Positions 46,736 to 61,034 of a stretch of DNA of 64,000 bases are shown in pieces. Origin of the DNA: Chrysomallon squamiferum. Its lineage: Eukaryota; Mollusca; Gastropoda; Neomphalida; Peltospiridae. A program made the translations under genes and the position numbers. Numbering within the stretch: the first letter of the stretch is position 1; each line of letters starts with the position of its first letter. Under the pieces are notes generated by a model that made no database searches, had not been told where the DNA came from, and saw nothing but the letters and a program-made list of their open reading frames with translations. The DNA is taken from assembly GCA_012295275.1 (NCBI GenBank), contig CM022674.1:17082237-17146236 (forward strand), given 5' to 3'.

Positions 46736-46740
46736 TATCT

Positions 46741-47760
<1,020 letters not shown>

Positions 47761-48779
47761 TTTGATACTTTCTCTTTATTGTTCCTTTTGTTTTATTGGT
47801 ATCCTTTGTCTTTTTATTGTTTTGTGGTTATTAATATTCACGTCCATACTTACAAACTTATTGTTACAAATATCCTAAGGGATTAAGTCAAAAACAAATT
47901 GTTAAGAATAAATTAATGCAAACAATCAAATAGAACTTACCGAACTGTATACAAATAAATAATTTAACTTTCGTCACCTGTTTTATTATTTTTCCAAATA
48001 TACTAGCATTACACTGATCGATCAATGTATGATCATCTACAGAACAAAATCACGTGGGATCAAATGAATCGACTTTCCCAGCTTTGTTCAGTCTTCAAAG
48101 AGATCTCGTTATTTTAAATATTCATGTGTTTTTACATCAAGTAAGTATTGTGTTTACAGTCTGTGTCTGTGTGTTTGTGGCTGTGTGTTTGGGTACGTGT
48201 GCATATTTATTATTAGTAGTAGTAGTAATAGTTGTAGTTGCAGTATTAGTAGAGGCATTTGTAATATTAATATTATTATTATTTTATTCTTTGTTTTCTC
48301 TTGCTTTAATGATATCTTCTTGTTTTTTAAAAATCCTGCTCATACATATATTTTTTCAAACATAATATATGCGTGTGTGAGAGTGTGTTTGTGTACATTT
48401 ATCTTTATCCAGAACACGAATAAAAAAAAAAACAATCAGCAACATTTGATTACATAAAATTACATTTAACAACTCTTTCGAAACAAATCAATTATAAAAT
48501 TAAATTTATCAAGTGTTAAAAATTTACATTCAGCAATTGTTTCAAAATTAGTAGTTTGCAGATTTATATTAAATAAATCCGAAAAGATATAAACATTTCA
48601 AACATTTTGTTTCATATTTTTTTCCCAATCATTTTTTTTTTGTCTTCAATATTTTGAGTAAGGAAACATTCCTGTCAGTTGGAATTTTGTTTTCGTTTTT
48701 TATTTTATTTTATTTCTCCAGTTAATAATTCAGTTTTCATTAGGCTAATACTATTGCTTCATTTTTTGAACTAAGAACA
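47761..48779. other. Intergenic
   Basis: AT-rich, with a (AGT)n tract near 48210-48260. No gene recognised. Confidence 0.5.
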
Positions 48780-49165
48780 CAGTTTTACTTCAAACCCGAA
48801 TACGGTGGAATTTTCATCACAGTTTTAATGCAAAACATAATATGGCCGAATTTTCATTCTAGTTATAATTAAAAACAGAAGATAGTAAAGTTTTCATTAC
48901 AGTTGTAATTGAAAACAGAAGATAGTCGGACTTTCATTACATTTATAATTCAAAACAGAAGATGGTCAAATTATCGTTACAGTTTCAGTTAAAAAGAGAA
49001 CATGGTCTAATTTCATCACACGTTTCTTTGAAAACTGAAGATGGCCAAATGTTTATCACACTATTAATTCAAAACTGAAATTGATCGAAATTTCATTAGA
49101 GTTTAAGTTCAAAACAGAAGATGGTCGAATTTTCATTACAGTTTTCTTCAGTGAATAATAATTGC
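48780..49165. repeat. Minisatellite of about 40 bp derived from a fibrinogen-domain exon
   Basis: Eight or nine diverged copies of a unit like 'acagaagatggtcgaatttt' + 'cattacagttttaattcaaa'. The copy next to the gene is, on the minus strand, the C-terminal coding sequence SLKKTVMKIRPSS of the fibrinogen-related domain, so the array grew out of the end of the last exon. Confidence 0.8.
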
Positions 49166-49169
49166 CTCT

Positions 49170-50674
49170 CTATGGAGACCAGTTGATGCCTACAGCAAAG
49201 AGGTTATTGGTTCCGTTGAGGTACGGACGGTTCAGATTGGCATAATGACAGTCGTTGTACCACCAGCCTCCCTTACAACCCCTAGCACATGCGTTTCCAT
49301 TGTCCTCTGTAGAGAATCTCATACCATTGTGACGAACGTTATCCGTTTTAGTGTTTATCAAGGCATCACCTACAAGTAAATATTCTATAATTATCAGAAT
49401 CACATTCGTGTCAATCAGTTTTCTAACATAAAACACCAGTATCAACGACTACGAATACGATGATGACACTATTCTTTAAACGTAAGGTTTAAAACTAGCT
49501 TAATGTTTGTTCTTTTCAGTGAGGTAACCGGTACAGATATTTCGTTTTGTCTACATGTTTAAATGTGGTACTTTGTTTGTGAGCTGGAGATATTTTTGTA
49601 CGTTTTATGTTTTCTGTTCTGCTTTTAGCCGATTCCTGAAGGTCGTGTAGGAAATGACTCTCAATGGTAACCACTGCTGTTTTAAAAATGTGGTTGAGAC
49701 CCATGATCGACGTCTAACAAGTCTCAACAATTCTCTCGCCTCTCTTGTTGTTGTCTTACAGGGATTCCCATGTGTTGGACAATGTTTAAATCCTGTTTTT
49801 ATAGCTCTGTCTTTGTCATGAAATGATAGATATACTGCGCCAAAGTTGACATCCAAATAGTTTGAGGAGAGTTCCTGGATCTCTCATGCCAATAATTTGC
49901 CACCTTGTAGCCTCTGACAATTTACAACGTGCCAATTTACCAGTCACGGTTCTGAATATTCAATACAAACTGACAGCACATGGCATAAACTTGATTTCAG
50001 CAAGTATGACATATCGCGAGGACTGTTTTACAAGAACAAAAAAATACTTTGTTTTTTCTAAATTCAGATATGAACTGTTTGCAGATAAATTTAATATAAA
50101 TTTAATAATTAGTCGATTATTTTTATTGTTATTGTCATTGTTCGGGTTGTTTTAGAAATGTATTATAATTGAATGTATTTGATTATTTGTTTATTCATTC
50201 ATTCATTTATTTATTTTTTTTTTTTTTTTGTTTTGTTTTTTTTAGAAGATTCTTATTATTATTAGCATGATTTCTGTTCTTGTTGTTGTATTTATTTATT
50301 TCAAATTACTTGGATTTCCGCTGTATTTTTCAACTGATAATCGATAAAAATCAGCTTCTCCAGTTATCGAGAAAGTTTTGTAGACAGCAAAAGTCGTGTT
50401 TCCTTCGAAATTTTCCAAGACAAGTTTCAGATCGTAGTAACCTTGACTGGACAACAGATCTATGTTCTGATTGCCTAGCAAGATAAATCAAATCGATAAT
50501 CGATAAATCCACTGTCCAGTGAATGAACATTATATTTGTGAACTTACTCACTTAATTCACTAACTTTTTAATATACATATTTTAATTATTTATTACTAAT
50601 TACCTACCTAACCAGAATTCTTTAGTTAATGAACCAAATACGTTTTCTGGTCCGTCTGTCCGTCTATGAAATAA
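49170..50674 (-). pseudogene. Fibrinogen-related-domain gene, copy B
   Basis: Exons: 50674-50608 (FHRRTDGPENVFGSLTKEFWL, 30 bp shorter than in copy A, losing 10 codons); 50474-50310 (GYYDLKLVLENFEGN...FYRLSVEKYSGN, 165 bp as in A); and the last exon from 49369 (DALINTKTDN, then CKGGWWYNDCHYANLN and LFAVGINWSP). The WWYxxCHxxNLN segment is the conserved core of fibrinogen-related lectins. TAG at 49170-49172 interrupts the frame, but the normal end (RGNYYSLKKTVMKIRP) is still encoded after it. The exon carrying the domain start is replaced by the 33-bp array at 50820, and no signal peptide or PAN exon is attached. Such proteins are secreted lectins, often immune. Confidence 0.8.
49500..49965 (-). 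mobile_element. Tc1/mariner transposase N-terminal remnant
   Basis: Encodes in two frames CKLSEATRWQIIGMRDPG and then TREARELLRLVRRRSWVSTT with LKQQWLPLRVISYTTFRNRL. These match the paired helix-turn-helix DNA-binding region of Tc1-type transposases (LVRR...WxPxxVSxxTxRxRL). The DDE catalytic part is absent. It lies in the intron before the last exon of the copy-B fibrinogen gene. Confidence 0.65.
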
Positions 50675-50819
50675 CTGAAAACATAGGTCCCTTATCTGCT
50701 TAAAACATTCATGAATAAAACAAAACGGAAAGGAAAAGAAATAGACGAAACACAGAGAAAATATATCAATTGAAAACGATAAAAAAATAATAATGATAAT
50801 AAAAGCATTCCTCAAAGTT

Positions 50820-52190
50820 ACAACTGCTAGTAATAATAGTAGTAGTACTGGAAATAGTAGGGCTAGTAATAATTGTAATATTAGTATTGGTACTGGAAAA
50901 AGTATTGGAAGTAATAATAGTAGTACTGGAAATGGTAGGGTTAGTAATAATAGTTGTGGAAACGTAGGGCTACTAATAATATTAGTAGTAATGGAAATGG
51001 TAGGGCTAGTAATATTAGTACTAGTAGTAATAGAAATAATAAGGCTAGTAATAATTGTTGTGGAAATAGTAGCGCTAGTAATGATAGTGATACTGGAAAT
51101 AGTAGGGCTACTAAAAATAGTAATAGTAGTATTGGAAATAGTAGGGCTAGTAATAATAGTAGTAGTAATGGAAATAGTAGGGCTAGTAATAATTGTAGTA
51201 TTGGTACTGGAAAAAAAGTATTTGAAGTAATAACAGTAGTACTGGAAATAGTAGGGCTAATAATAACAGTAGTACTGGATATAGTAGATTTACTAATAAT
51301 AGCAGTAGTACTAATGGAAAAAGTAGGGCTACTAATAATAGTAGTAGTACTGGACATAGTAGGGCTAATAATAAAAGTAGTATTGGAAATAGTAGGGCTA
51401 GTAATAATAGTAATAATAGAAATAATAGGGCTAGTAATAATTGTTGTGGAAATAGTACAGCTAGTAATAATTGTAGTAATGCATATAGTAGGGGTAGTAA
51501 TACTTGTAATATTAGTATTGGTACTGGAAAAAGTATTGGAAGTAATAATAGTAGTACTGGAAATGGTAGGGCTAGTAATAATATTATTACTAGTAATGGA
51601 AATAGTAGCGCTAATAATAGTATTATTGGAAATAGTAGGGCTAATAGTAATAGTAGTATTGGAAATCGTAGGGCTAGTAATACTAGTAATAATAGAAATA
51701 ATAGGGCTAGTAATAATTGTAGTAATGCTTATAGTGGGGCTAGTAATAATTGTAATATTAGTATTGGTACTGGAAAAAGTATTGGAAGTAATAATAGTAG
51801 TACTGGAAATAGTAGGGCTAGTAATAATAGTAATAGTAGTATTGGAAATAGTAGGGCCAGGAATAATAGTAAAAATAGTTGTGGAAATAGTAGGGCTAGT
51901 AATAATAGTTGTGGAAATAGTAATAATAGTAGTAATGGAAATAGTTGGGCTAGTAATAATAGTAGTACTGGAAATAGTAGGGTAGTAATAATAGTAATAA
52001 TAGTTGTGGAAATAGAAGGGCTAGTAATAATAGTAGTAGTAATGGAAATAGTGGGGCTAATAATAATAGTAGTATTGGAAATAGTAGGGCTAGTAATAAT
52101 AGTAGTGGAAATAGTAGGGCTAGTAATAATAGTAGTAGTACTGGAAATATTAGGGCTAGTAATATTAGTGGTACTGAAAAATGTTCTGCT
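50820..52190. repeat. 33-bp tandem array, free-standing
   Basis: About 40 copies of the same unit as in the foldback-like elements (agtagggctagtaataatag + tagtactggaaat), with lengths varying by triplets and higher-order blocks (e.g. the 'attagtattggtactggaaa' block at about 50881, 51185, 51508 and 51759). No tRNA-like module is attached. It begins inside the donor region of the copy-B fibrinogen exon 2. Confidence 0.85.
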
Positions 52191-52339
52191 ATTAGACACG
52201 TGAAATAAATAATAATAAATTTTGTTTTATTTTATTTTAAATTTTATTAAAGCAAACGGAGAAAATACAAAACAGACGTGCGAAATACAAAACCAGATAC
52301 ATTTTGTGTTACAATCATTTGTTTTTCATCTGTGGACAC

Positions 52340-52853
52340 AAAACTAACAGTTTTATGGATCACCATAGGTTGTTTACCTTTTCTTGCAACTTCCACCTTA
52401 TTACCTTATAACAAAGATTTGATGGTGTCCATAGTTGGTTGATAAATGTTACATTCATCAACAAGAATAATCTTTTTATTCACGCAGGACTCGAAACCAA
52501 ATGAGCGTCTTTACGTGCTCGTCCAACTACAATGATTGTAAAATCGTGAATGGTTCAATCATCCAATACGATTTACCTGTTGTGGATTCTCCAATCAAGG
52601 AGACACAGTAACGGTCAGTATCACGTTTTCGAAGAATGGATACTATTTTTCGTGCAACTTTGATACCACCAATTTGAGCATGACAACACCAATATAGAAA
52701 ATCCATCATGCTTTCTTCAGGTTCAGCCAAATCTAAATCATTTGGAGGTTCCCATGTTCTCAAATAGTCAATAATGGACACTTTCGGATCAACTTTAGAA
52801 TTCACAATTTCAAGTTGTGACTTGAAAACTCTCTCAAATGAAATATCACTCAT
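52340..52853 (-). pseudogene. Parvovirus NS1-like SF3 helicase relic (endogenous viral element)
   Basis: A minus-strand open stretch (52853-52527) has a Walker A motif GESTTGKS (52569-52592) preceded by a region resembling the start of the NS1 helicase domain. After a stop and frame changes a Walker B-like VDEC (52451-52471) follows, then further helicase-like residues up to a stop. The order and spacing of the two motifs suit the SF3 helicase of densovirus/parvovirus NS1. The endonuclease part, the C-terminus and any capsid gene are absent. Stops and frameshifts make it non-functional. Another SF3 source (for instance a Bidnavirus-like or other replicon) cannot be excluded. Confidence 0.55.
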
Positions 52854-52859
52854 GATAAA

Positions 52860-53341
52860 AGTGAATCAACCAAGTGGTTGATTTTCTCCAGGTATTGTAC
52901 TAATTTCATTTGCTTCTTGTTTGTAATTTCTAACCCAAGTAAATAATTGTTCTCTGGTTGTTTCTTTCTTTTCTTTTCTGATTTTTTATATATTTTTTCT
53001 TTTCTTTTCTTTCTTTCTTTCTTCTCTTCTTTTCCTTTTCTTTCTTTCTTTCTTTCTTTCTTTCTTTTCTTTTCTCTTTATTTTTGCTGGGGGAGGGACT
53101 TTTTTTTTTTTTTTTCGTTTTCTCTGATTACTGCACCTTGTCTGGGGTTTTTTGTTTCTCTTTTTCTTCCTTTATTTTATTTTATTTTATTTTTTTTTTT
53201 TTTTTTGAATTCTGATATCAGTTCAAGGCTAATGCTTCTCAAAAGGCCCAAGTATTTACAAAGGTGGGCAACTTAAATTACAAACAGAGCATAAAAATAA
53301 ACTACCTGAACCAAGCAACATATATCATGTGTCCATGGTGA

Positions 53342-53389
<48 letters not shown>

Positions 53390-53637
53390 TACTAATACTA
53401 CTATTACTACTGTAGCAACAGCAGTAGTAGAAACAGTATAGGAGTAAGAATAGCAGTAATACTGTCAATACTGATAGTAGTTGTTGTTGCTGTTGTTCCA
53501 GCTGTAAAAGCATGAATACTGCAGCAGCAACATTAATTGTAGTAGTATTACCATTAATATTAGTAGTAGTAGTAGCAGTAGAAAAGTAGTAGTAGTAGTA
53601 ATAGAAGTGGTAATATATTTATTATGATTATTATTAC

Positions 53638-53701
<64 letters not shown>

Positions 53702-53708
53702 CATTTAC
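52860..53708. repeat. Low-complexity tract
   Basis: Pyrimidine-rich (TTTC)n and T-rich sequence at 52960-53210, then (TTA)n runs at 53338-53390 and 53631-53700 separated by AGT/AGC trinucleotides. The ORFs here are repeat-driven. Confidence 0.9.
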
Positions 53709-55188
53709 CTGAATTATTGACATTCAAACAGCCATTTGGACAACAGCACAGGTGATGAAGTTCTGCTGTCTATAAACAAATAAATATATTTGAAAAATGC
53801 ATCCAGTAAAGTAATAAATTTAAAAAATAATGAATACAGCAACAAAACATGAATGGACAGAAAATTATTGTATTTTCAACAAAGCTTGCATGTGAAGCAA
53901 AACAAAATGGAGAAGAAGAAAAAATGTCTTTTAGTTTATACTTCCTAATGAATGCACATGTTTAAAATCTCGCATTTTAAAATTATTAACCTTATAAAGA
54001 GTGCCAAAAATTCCTATTTTCAAATTCCAAAATTTACAATTATTATTTTTGATGTTTAATATTAACACTATTTTTAAAATACTTTATGTGAACTTCCCAC
54101 ATTTTACATTTAAAATTACATACCACATTTCCAACACCAGAATCTTCAATAATTTTAAACAAACCATCATCAGGCTCTTTTCTCGTTGCATCACAAATTA
54201 ACTTAATTATTGTTTTCCTTTGTTGCACTAATCAAAAAAAAAAAAAAAATGTTTAAATAAATATATAAATAAATTAATGTTACTCTTTTTATTTACAATT
54301 TTTTTTTAAATATTACTTTTGATGCTTGTGTGTGTGGATGTGTGTGTGTCGCCAATGTTTATAAATATGAAATTTTGTAAATTATATACATTGAAAATAA
54401 AAGTATGTTGTTATGCTTATAAATATCAGACTAGTATCTATCGAATGCAATAAAACTATTTTTATATATATTTATAAATCAAACATGTACACATTAAAAA
54501 TTAATTTTTATTATTTAAAAATGATATCTGCAAGTATTTATATACTTTAAAAGCAAATTATTTTTATTTACAAATATTAAATTTACATATATAGCAATCT
54601 GAAAGACCATAAATTCAAATATTCACAAATATAAGATCTTTTTTACCTGTATATTCAATAAAAATAAATTCTAATAATTTATTTATGAATATATTGAATA
54701 TGTTTGTTAATTCAAATACAACTGAAACATTATTTAGTTTAGAAATATGAGATTTACATCTATATATATCAAGCAAAAACAAATTTTAGTATTTGTTAAC
54801 ATGAAATATGTACAGTTCTGTATGTAACAAAACTAATTAATTCTGATTATAAATACTGAATTGTTTATAAAATTCATAATTTTATTTTTGTTTTTAATAT
54901 TATGAACAGAAAATGTGTCTGTATCTGTATTCAGTAAAAACAAATACTTTTTTCATTGTACATAATAATGAAATTTGTACATGCTTATAAATCTAGTGAA
55001 AATAAATTCAAATATTTATCTACATACTATCTGCATGTACCTATCAGGATTAAGAACAAATTTCAAATCTTTGCTACGTGTAATCTTCAAATCAAATATA
55101 TTTAGATAAATAAATTAAAATTTTAACATACTTTCAATAAAACCATGTTCTTTTGTTCTTCTTCTTATTATTATTAATATTATTATTG

Positions 55189-55234
<46 letters not shown>

Positions 55235-56957
55235 TACTACTACTACTAAAAGTAGCAGAAATAGCATGATTATTATTTATTTTTTTAATCATCATCATCA
55301 TCATCATCATTACTGATCTTATTATAATTTCTAAATGTAACTGTACATACATAAATTAAAAACAAATTCTTATATCGATAAAACCTAAAATGAAATTTAA
55401 GAAACGTTGCTGTATATTTCCAATTACTAAATACAATAATGATCCACTGATAAATATGAAGTGTGTAAGTACTTGTCTCCAGTAAAGACCAGTGCTGAGT
55501 TGGTGTGGTTGTTCCTCATATCTTGAATGACTCGGAACTTGGCGTAGTTCTGCAAACCAAGAGTAAAATATTGTTTCTGTTCTTTGATGTTGAACTTACA
55601 TACCTGATCAAAAAAAAAAATAGATGAAACATTTTGCAGTTGACAGTTAAACACTAATTAATCATTATAGAAACACAGAGCAAAAATGTGTGTAAGTGAA
55701 AGACAGACAGTGAAAGGGAGAAAGAAAGAAAGGTATAAACAGGGAAAAAGAAATACTGATGGAGAATGAGAAACAGAAAACATGTGAGAGATATAGAAAT
55801 AGAGTGATAGAGAATAAGACAGAGACAGTGAGAGAGACAGAGAGAAAGTGAGATAGAGTAATATACGGGGTAGCAAATGATAGACAAAGAGAGAAAGTAT
55901 ATTGGTCATTTCATAATAAATAAAAAAATATTAAGAAATAGATCTACACAAAATGCATTGAAAATATTTTCTCACAATTACTTCATAAATAATTTTCAAC
56001 ACAATTTAAATTTTTTATATATATATATATACTTATTTTTTTTTATTTTTTTTATTTTTTTTTTAAATTTGAAATGTTTGATTGGTTACCAACAAAATAA
56101 TACTTTGACAGGTCATGGTAAAGAAAAGAATTGGTGGTGTGAAATATGAAACATAATAACCACAATAAACAACAACAAAAATTGAAATTGTAAATAGTAA
56201 AATCCTGTTTTATTATGTGATGTTAACACCACAATATTGCTGAGAATGATAATGTTGATGATGAAGATAATAATTATGATGATTATCTTGATCAGAATAA
56301 TAATGCTGCTGATGATGATGATTATAATAATAGATTATGGTCAAGATCATAATCGTGGTTGAATGTTACCAGTGCTAGCAGTGTTGGTAGTCATAGTAAT
56401 AATGTTCTTGTGGTTGTGGTTTAACAGAACATGGTAAAGTTAGTGTTTGTGTTAGTGGTTTTGACTATAAGACCAGTTACAAAACAGCTTTGAAGAATAA
56501 GTATATTCAGTTTTAAATAATATGTCAGAATACAAAGTAATAATTTCAGTCAAAATGCATTTTAATTTTGTTACGATTTATTTATTTAGCTATTATTTTT
56601 CTTCTTCAGATTTATTTATAAAATACATTTATTTATTTATTCAATTTATTTTAAAGAAAAAATCCTGTTTTAATTATTTACAAAAAGTACGACAGTGTAG
56701 TTAACTTAATTTAGATGTGCTTGCATAACAAAAATAAGAAGCAGCATTTATAAAAATTCGTATACATTACAAAAATCTGCATGCATTACCTCGGCAAGCC
56801 ATCACTGCGTTGTAAACTTTTCAAATCAATTATGTCTCTTGTGCTTATAACCAGTTTACATGAGCCTAAACGGGACAGCTACATAGTCATTAGAAACGGC
56901 AGATTCAGGTGAATTAATCAGCATAAAGACGACAAAACTAATGATTAGCGAACTCAT
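53709..56957 (-). CDS. MRH-domain protein (mannose-6-phosphate-receptor type), partial
   Basis: Exons: 56957-56790 (signal peptide MSSLIISFVVFMLINSPESA, then in a shifted frame CKLVISTRDIIDLKSLQR); 55603-55473 (YFTLGLQNYAKFRVIQDM, NSALVFTGD); 54227-54124 (QQRKTIIKLICDATRKEP); and 53769-53709 (LHHLCCCPNGCLN). 'DLxxL', 'LVxTGD', 'RKTxIxLICD' and the closing Cys-rich CxCPxGC in this order match an MRH domain, which binds mannose-6-phosphate-type glycans in the secretory or lysosomal route. Problems: the leader and the CKLV segment are one base out of frame in exon 1, exon 1 does not join 55603 in phase, and 55473 to 54227 is off by one. Either small exons are unseen or the copy is damaged. Downstream exons were not found. 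Confidence 0.5.
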
Positions 56958-57575
56958 CGCATTTCTTCTCACATACGAGAGTTCCGATAACAACCACCGA
57001 TCGGAAACTGCTGGTGTGATGTCACTGTCCAACATTTACTAAAATCGGGTCATAAGCTGAATTAGGACAGGTCGTCCTGTCAAAAATTACGCTTCTTGAA
57101 ATTCATTGGTTAACGTATTTTTAAAAATGACCGACCGAATCTGCAATAAACCACGCCCAATATGATTGTTATTTTAAATACGTGCTCTTAATCCTTGGCT
57201 AGAAGCAAGTGTAAATATTTCAAATAGGATTAAAGATATTTTGTACTGATTAATTGTAGTTATGTAATTTAAATGTAATAATGCCACAGAGACAGCAGCA
57301 CTCAAAAATTAAGCTAAATGTTTTTCTTTGGTTCTTGTTTTAAATTTCATGCGGATGGTTGATGAAGGGAAGCAACCAGTAAAGTGTATATGATGAAAGC
57401 TGTTGAAGTTAAATCCCTTTGACATAAGGATTGAGCTGGCAGTATAATAATTTTATATTTTTCTTTTTCTTTTTCTTTTTTTTGTTAGTTTAGTTAACAG
57501 ATTGGTATTATATTTATTAGTTTTTTTTTTTTTCTTCTTTGTTTTATGTTTTATTTGAGGTGTCGATTATGGTGT

Positions 57576-57619
<44 letters not shown>

Positions 57620-58174
57620 TCCTTTGTCACAAAAAAGATTAAACGAATATTACGAAGAAGGAAAAGAAGAAATAGCATTTAATATGATCAGCTTGTCATT
57701 AGGCCTATACATTTTATTTTATTTCATTTTATTTTATCTTCATTGTATAGTTTAATTTTAATGTAGTTATGTGTGAAAATACAAGTTTTCTCATTAAGCA
57801 ATATCCAAACACATTTGAAAGAGTAATAACCCCAAATCACAGCGACAGGGAACGATCACCCAACATTCAGCACGATATACTCTTAATTTTCAGATGTCAC
57901 TATAGTTTCAATAGATCACGTGAACAAGGACAGCAACACGTGTTTAAAGTGGCCTGTTCATAGTGTTTTCAACAATGGACATATAGATCGATTGGTATTA
58001 ACTCCAGATGCTTTCCGCAATAAATATTAAAATCCAGTTTAATACGTCCACAGCTGCACGACATTACAACGGCGGAATTCGGGCCAAATAAAAAAGCGCT
58101 AAATTCATTACGATTTACATGGTATGAATGGCCTAAATATTGAAGTATTTCATTTTGTTTGTTTGAGGTTATTA

Positions 58175-58269
<95 letters not shown>

Positions 58270-59404
58270 TTTTTTTTTTTTTTTTTTGTTTGTTTGTTCT
58301 TTTTTTTTTTTTTTTTTTTTTTCTGTTTTGTTTTCATCGAGTTGTCTTGTTTATTTTGTTTTTGTTCTTTTTGTTCTTTTTTTCCCTTTTTTATTTATTT
58401 ATTTATTAATTTATTGTCTTTTTTTCTGACTTTCTTTTTTGTGTCTAGAATGACAGTGTATTATTCATGGACAGACGATATGACAGGAAGATACTGAATA
58501 TCAGAAACATTTCTAGCTACAAACAACACCAGGAAATATAGAAATTACAATGAAACTTTTTTTCGAATGAAAGTTTATCTACATGTTATTAAAAATGGGT
58601 AAACCCTGAGTTAAGCCCAACAACATATTAGTTCCAGAAGCGAGATATCTAAGTGAAGTGTGCATACAACCCATTCTTAAACTGACACCCTGCATTCTTG
58701 ATTAACTGCGCAAATACAATTTTCTATCTAGTTATTGATGTCACAAAGGATGTTTTGGCCTTCTGTCCCTTTCAAATATTTAATAATCGACAATGAAGTA
58801 AACCAAACACGTTTATTTAAATAAGTTATGTTACTGAAACAATGACATTTATTATATTAATGTTGGTATTTCACTGTCTATAAATACCAAGAACCGTAAT
58901 TATGGATGAACTTATCTGCAACGGTTCAGTGTGTAATCCAGTGTATTTGATGCATTTTTACTAATGAAAGCAAATTTTACTAAACAAGAGACAACTACCA
59001 AAACATTTTTTGAAAATTCCTGATCCACGACAGTTCACACAATATATGCAACATAACAATACATGACTTGTCAACCCTCACAGTCTCTTAACTGGCGTTA
59101 AGATCGTAGGTGTCTATATATGTATGTATATGTTTGTGTATGTGTTTTGTGTGGGGTGGGTGTGTGTGTGGGAAACCTATATATATATATATTACAGTCA
59201 ATATGTGAATAAAGTCATCTGGTCTAATGCCTGAAATGTTTAGGTTTACCCTAACTCACAAGACCGTCAGACATTTGGCCTAATGTCTAAGATTTCCTAT
59301 AAATAGGCCAAACGACCGAAATAGAACTAAAGTCATTAGGCAAAATGATTGAATGAAAACGAATGACTTACAACTGGATGAAGAGATTTATTTCGTAACT
59401 CACA
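56958..59404. other. Intergenic, repeats
   Basis: Holds (GT)n at about 57582-57616, (TTA)n at about 58160-58268 followed by T-rich sequence to 58420, and an (AT)n run near 59177-59190. No gene recognised. Confidence 0.6.
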
Positions 59405-60118
59405 TAGTAGTGTTCTATTTACTACAGCAGTTCACACGTTTGTTTTCGAAACATACACGTTTTCTTTGACACCTCTTTTTTCCTCTATAGTTGCATTTCA
59501 CAATCCTTTGTCCTCCTGCGTAACTCCTTTGACACTTCTGCTCTAAAAGCATTTTGACACATCATACAACAAAAGCAGTCTCTGGGAACACACATCAAAC
59601 TGGTTCCTGGTAGACTGTTCATTGTCATAGGTATCTACAATCACACCCAGCAGGCTCCTGGGGTCACCACGGCCCCTGTCCACAGCTGGAACAGGCACTG
59701 CCACGTTGTCTTTCTCTCCTTCTTCTCCGGCAGACAACACAACGCGACTGCGTTTGATCATCCGCTCATCTTGCTGAAACTGTTCATCTTCGGCGAATTT
59801 TCGCGTGGCGCTGACGTCGTCACAGGAACCCTACTTTCGGCGTCAACTGGTCATCCTCGGAGTGGGACCGCAGCTGGTCAGACCTGGTGACTTCATCCGT
59901 TTGGCGTATCTTGGCCAGTTTCTGTACGTCTGCGCACTGAAGAATTTCAAACGTGGACATGAGGTAGTAAGTACACGTGGTGTGTTTTTCCCGTGGTCAA
60001 CAGAGATCTTCTTTAGCTGGTCCATAATCAAGAAGTACTCTTCCTTTGGAATGTACACTCGCTTGCATAATTCATACTTCTTAAACAGTCTCTCTTAAAG
60101 CGGACTTCCAAAAGAACC
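59405..60118 (-). pseudogene. KRBA2-like integrase fragment, internally deleted
   Basis: 60118-59840 encodes VYIPKEEYFLIMDQLKKISV and following residues, like the zinc-binding start of the integrase in KRBA2-like/Ginger-type proteins. The next part (59761-59543) jumps to the C-terminal region, with VPVPAVDRGRGDPRSLLGVI and TRNQFDVCSQRLL, the 'PVPxVDRGRGD' signature of that family. Beyond a stop, 59535-59405 still encodes a Cys/Lys-rich tail in another frame. The integrase core between the two parts is missing, so it is a dead transposon-derived relic. Confidence 0.65.
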
Positions 60119-60788
60119 TCCATTGTGGACAAATAAGTGATCTGAATATATATAGACACACAAACATACGCATCGATATGTATACATACATACTTACAAT
60201 ACATACTCACATAGTTATATGTATTATTTTTAATCACCGTTACAAACATCCTAAGGGATTAAATAAATCATCTTTGTTTTGTTTTCAAAGATAAAACGTT
60301 ATTTAAAATATTATCATAGTGGGGAATAACGCCTCGCTTGGACATGCCATAAGCAAATTAAAACAAAATATATTTAACTATAGCAACCAAAGTTATAAAG
60401 CTAAAGTCGTCAAGTTACAATCCATCCAATCCAACAACAGACATATGATTAATTAAAATACATAAATACATTAATACATAATGATATGAGCCGCCTCCAA
60501 TTAATGTTCAAATTCTCATTCCTGTTTTAATTCAAAACCGATGATGGTCGAATTGTCATTACAGTTTCAATTTATAACAGAAGATGTTCAAATTCTCAAT
60601 CCTGATTTAGTTCAAAACAGAAGTCAGTTTTTCAACATATAACAGCAACAACAACGACTACGACTTTTCTCTAAACGTAATTCTTAATACCACCTTAATG
60701 TTTCTGTGAGTAAACCGGATTCGCAATAAATATTCCTAAGTATATAGTTTTATCTACATATATAAGTATATATACATACTTACATCTC

Positions 60789-60825
<37 letters not shown>

Positions 60826-60944
60826 ATATATATATATTGTTTTATATATCTTTAGAAATATTTTCTTATTTTATATATAATAATGTTTTATCTACCCATA
60901 AAAATATATTGTTCTATCTATCTATCTCTCTATCATCTATCTAT

Positions 60945-61034
<90 letters not shown>

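Noticed and set aside
57546-57755. ORF with a poly-Cys/Val stretch
   Set aside because: Driven by (GT)n; no family resemblance.
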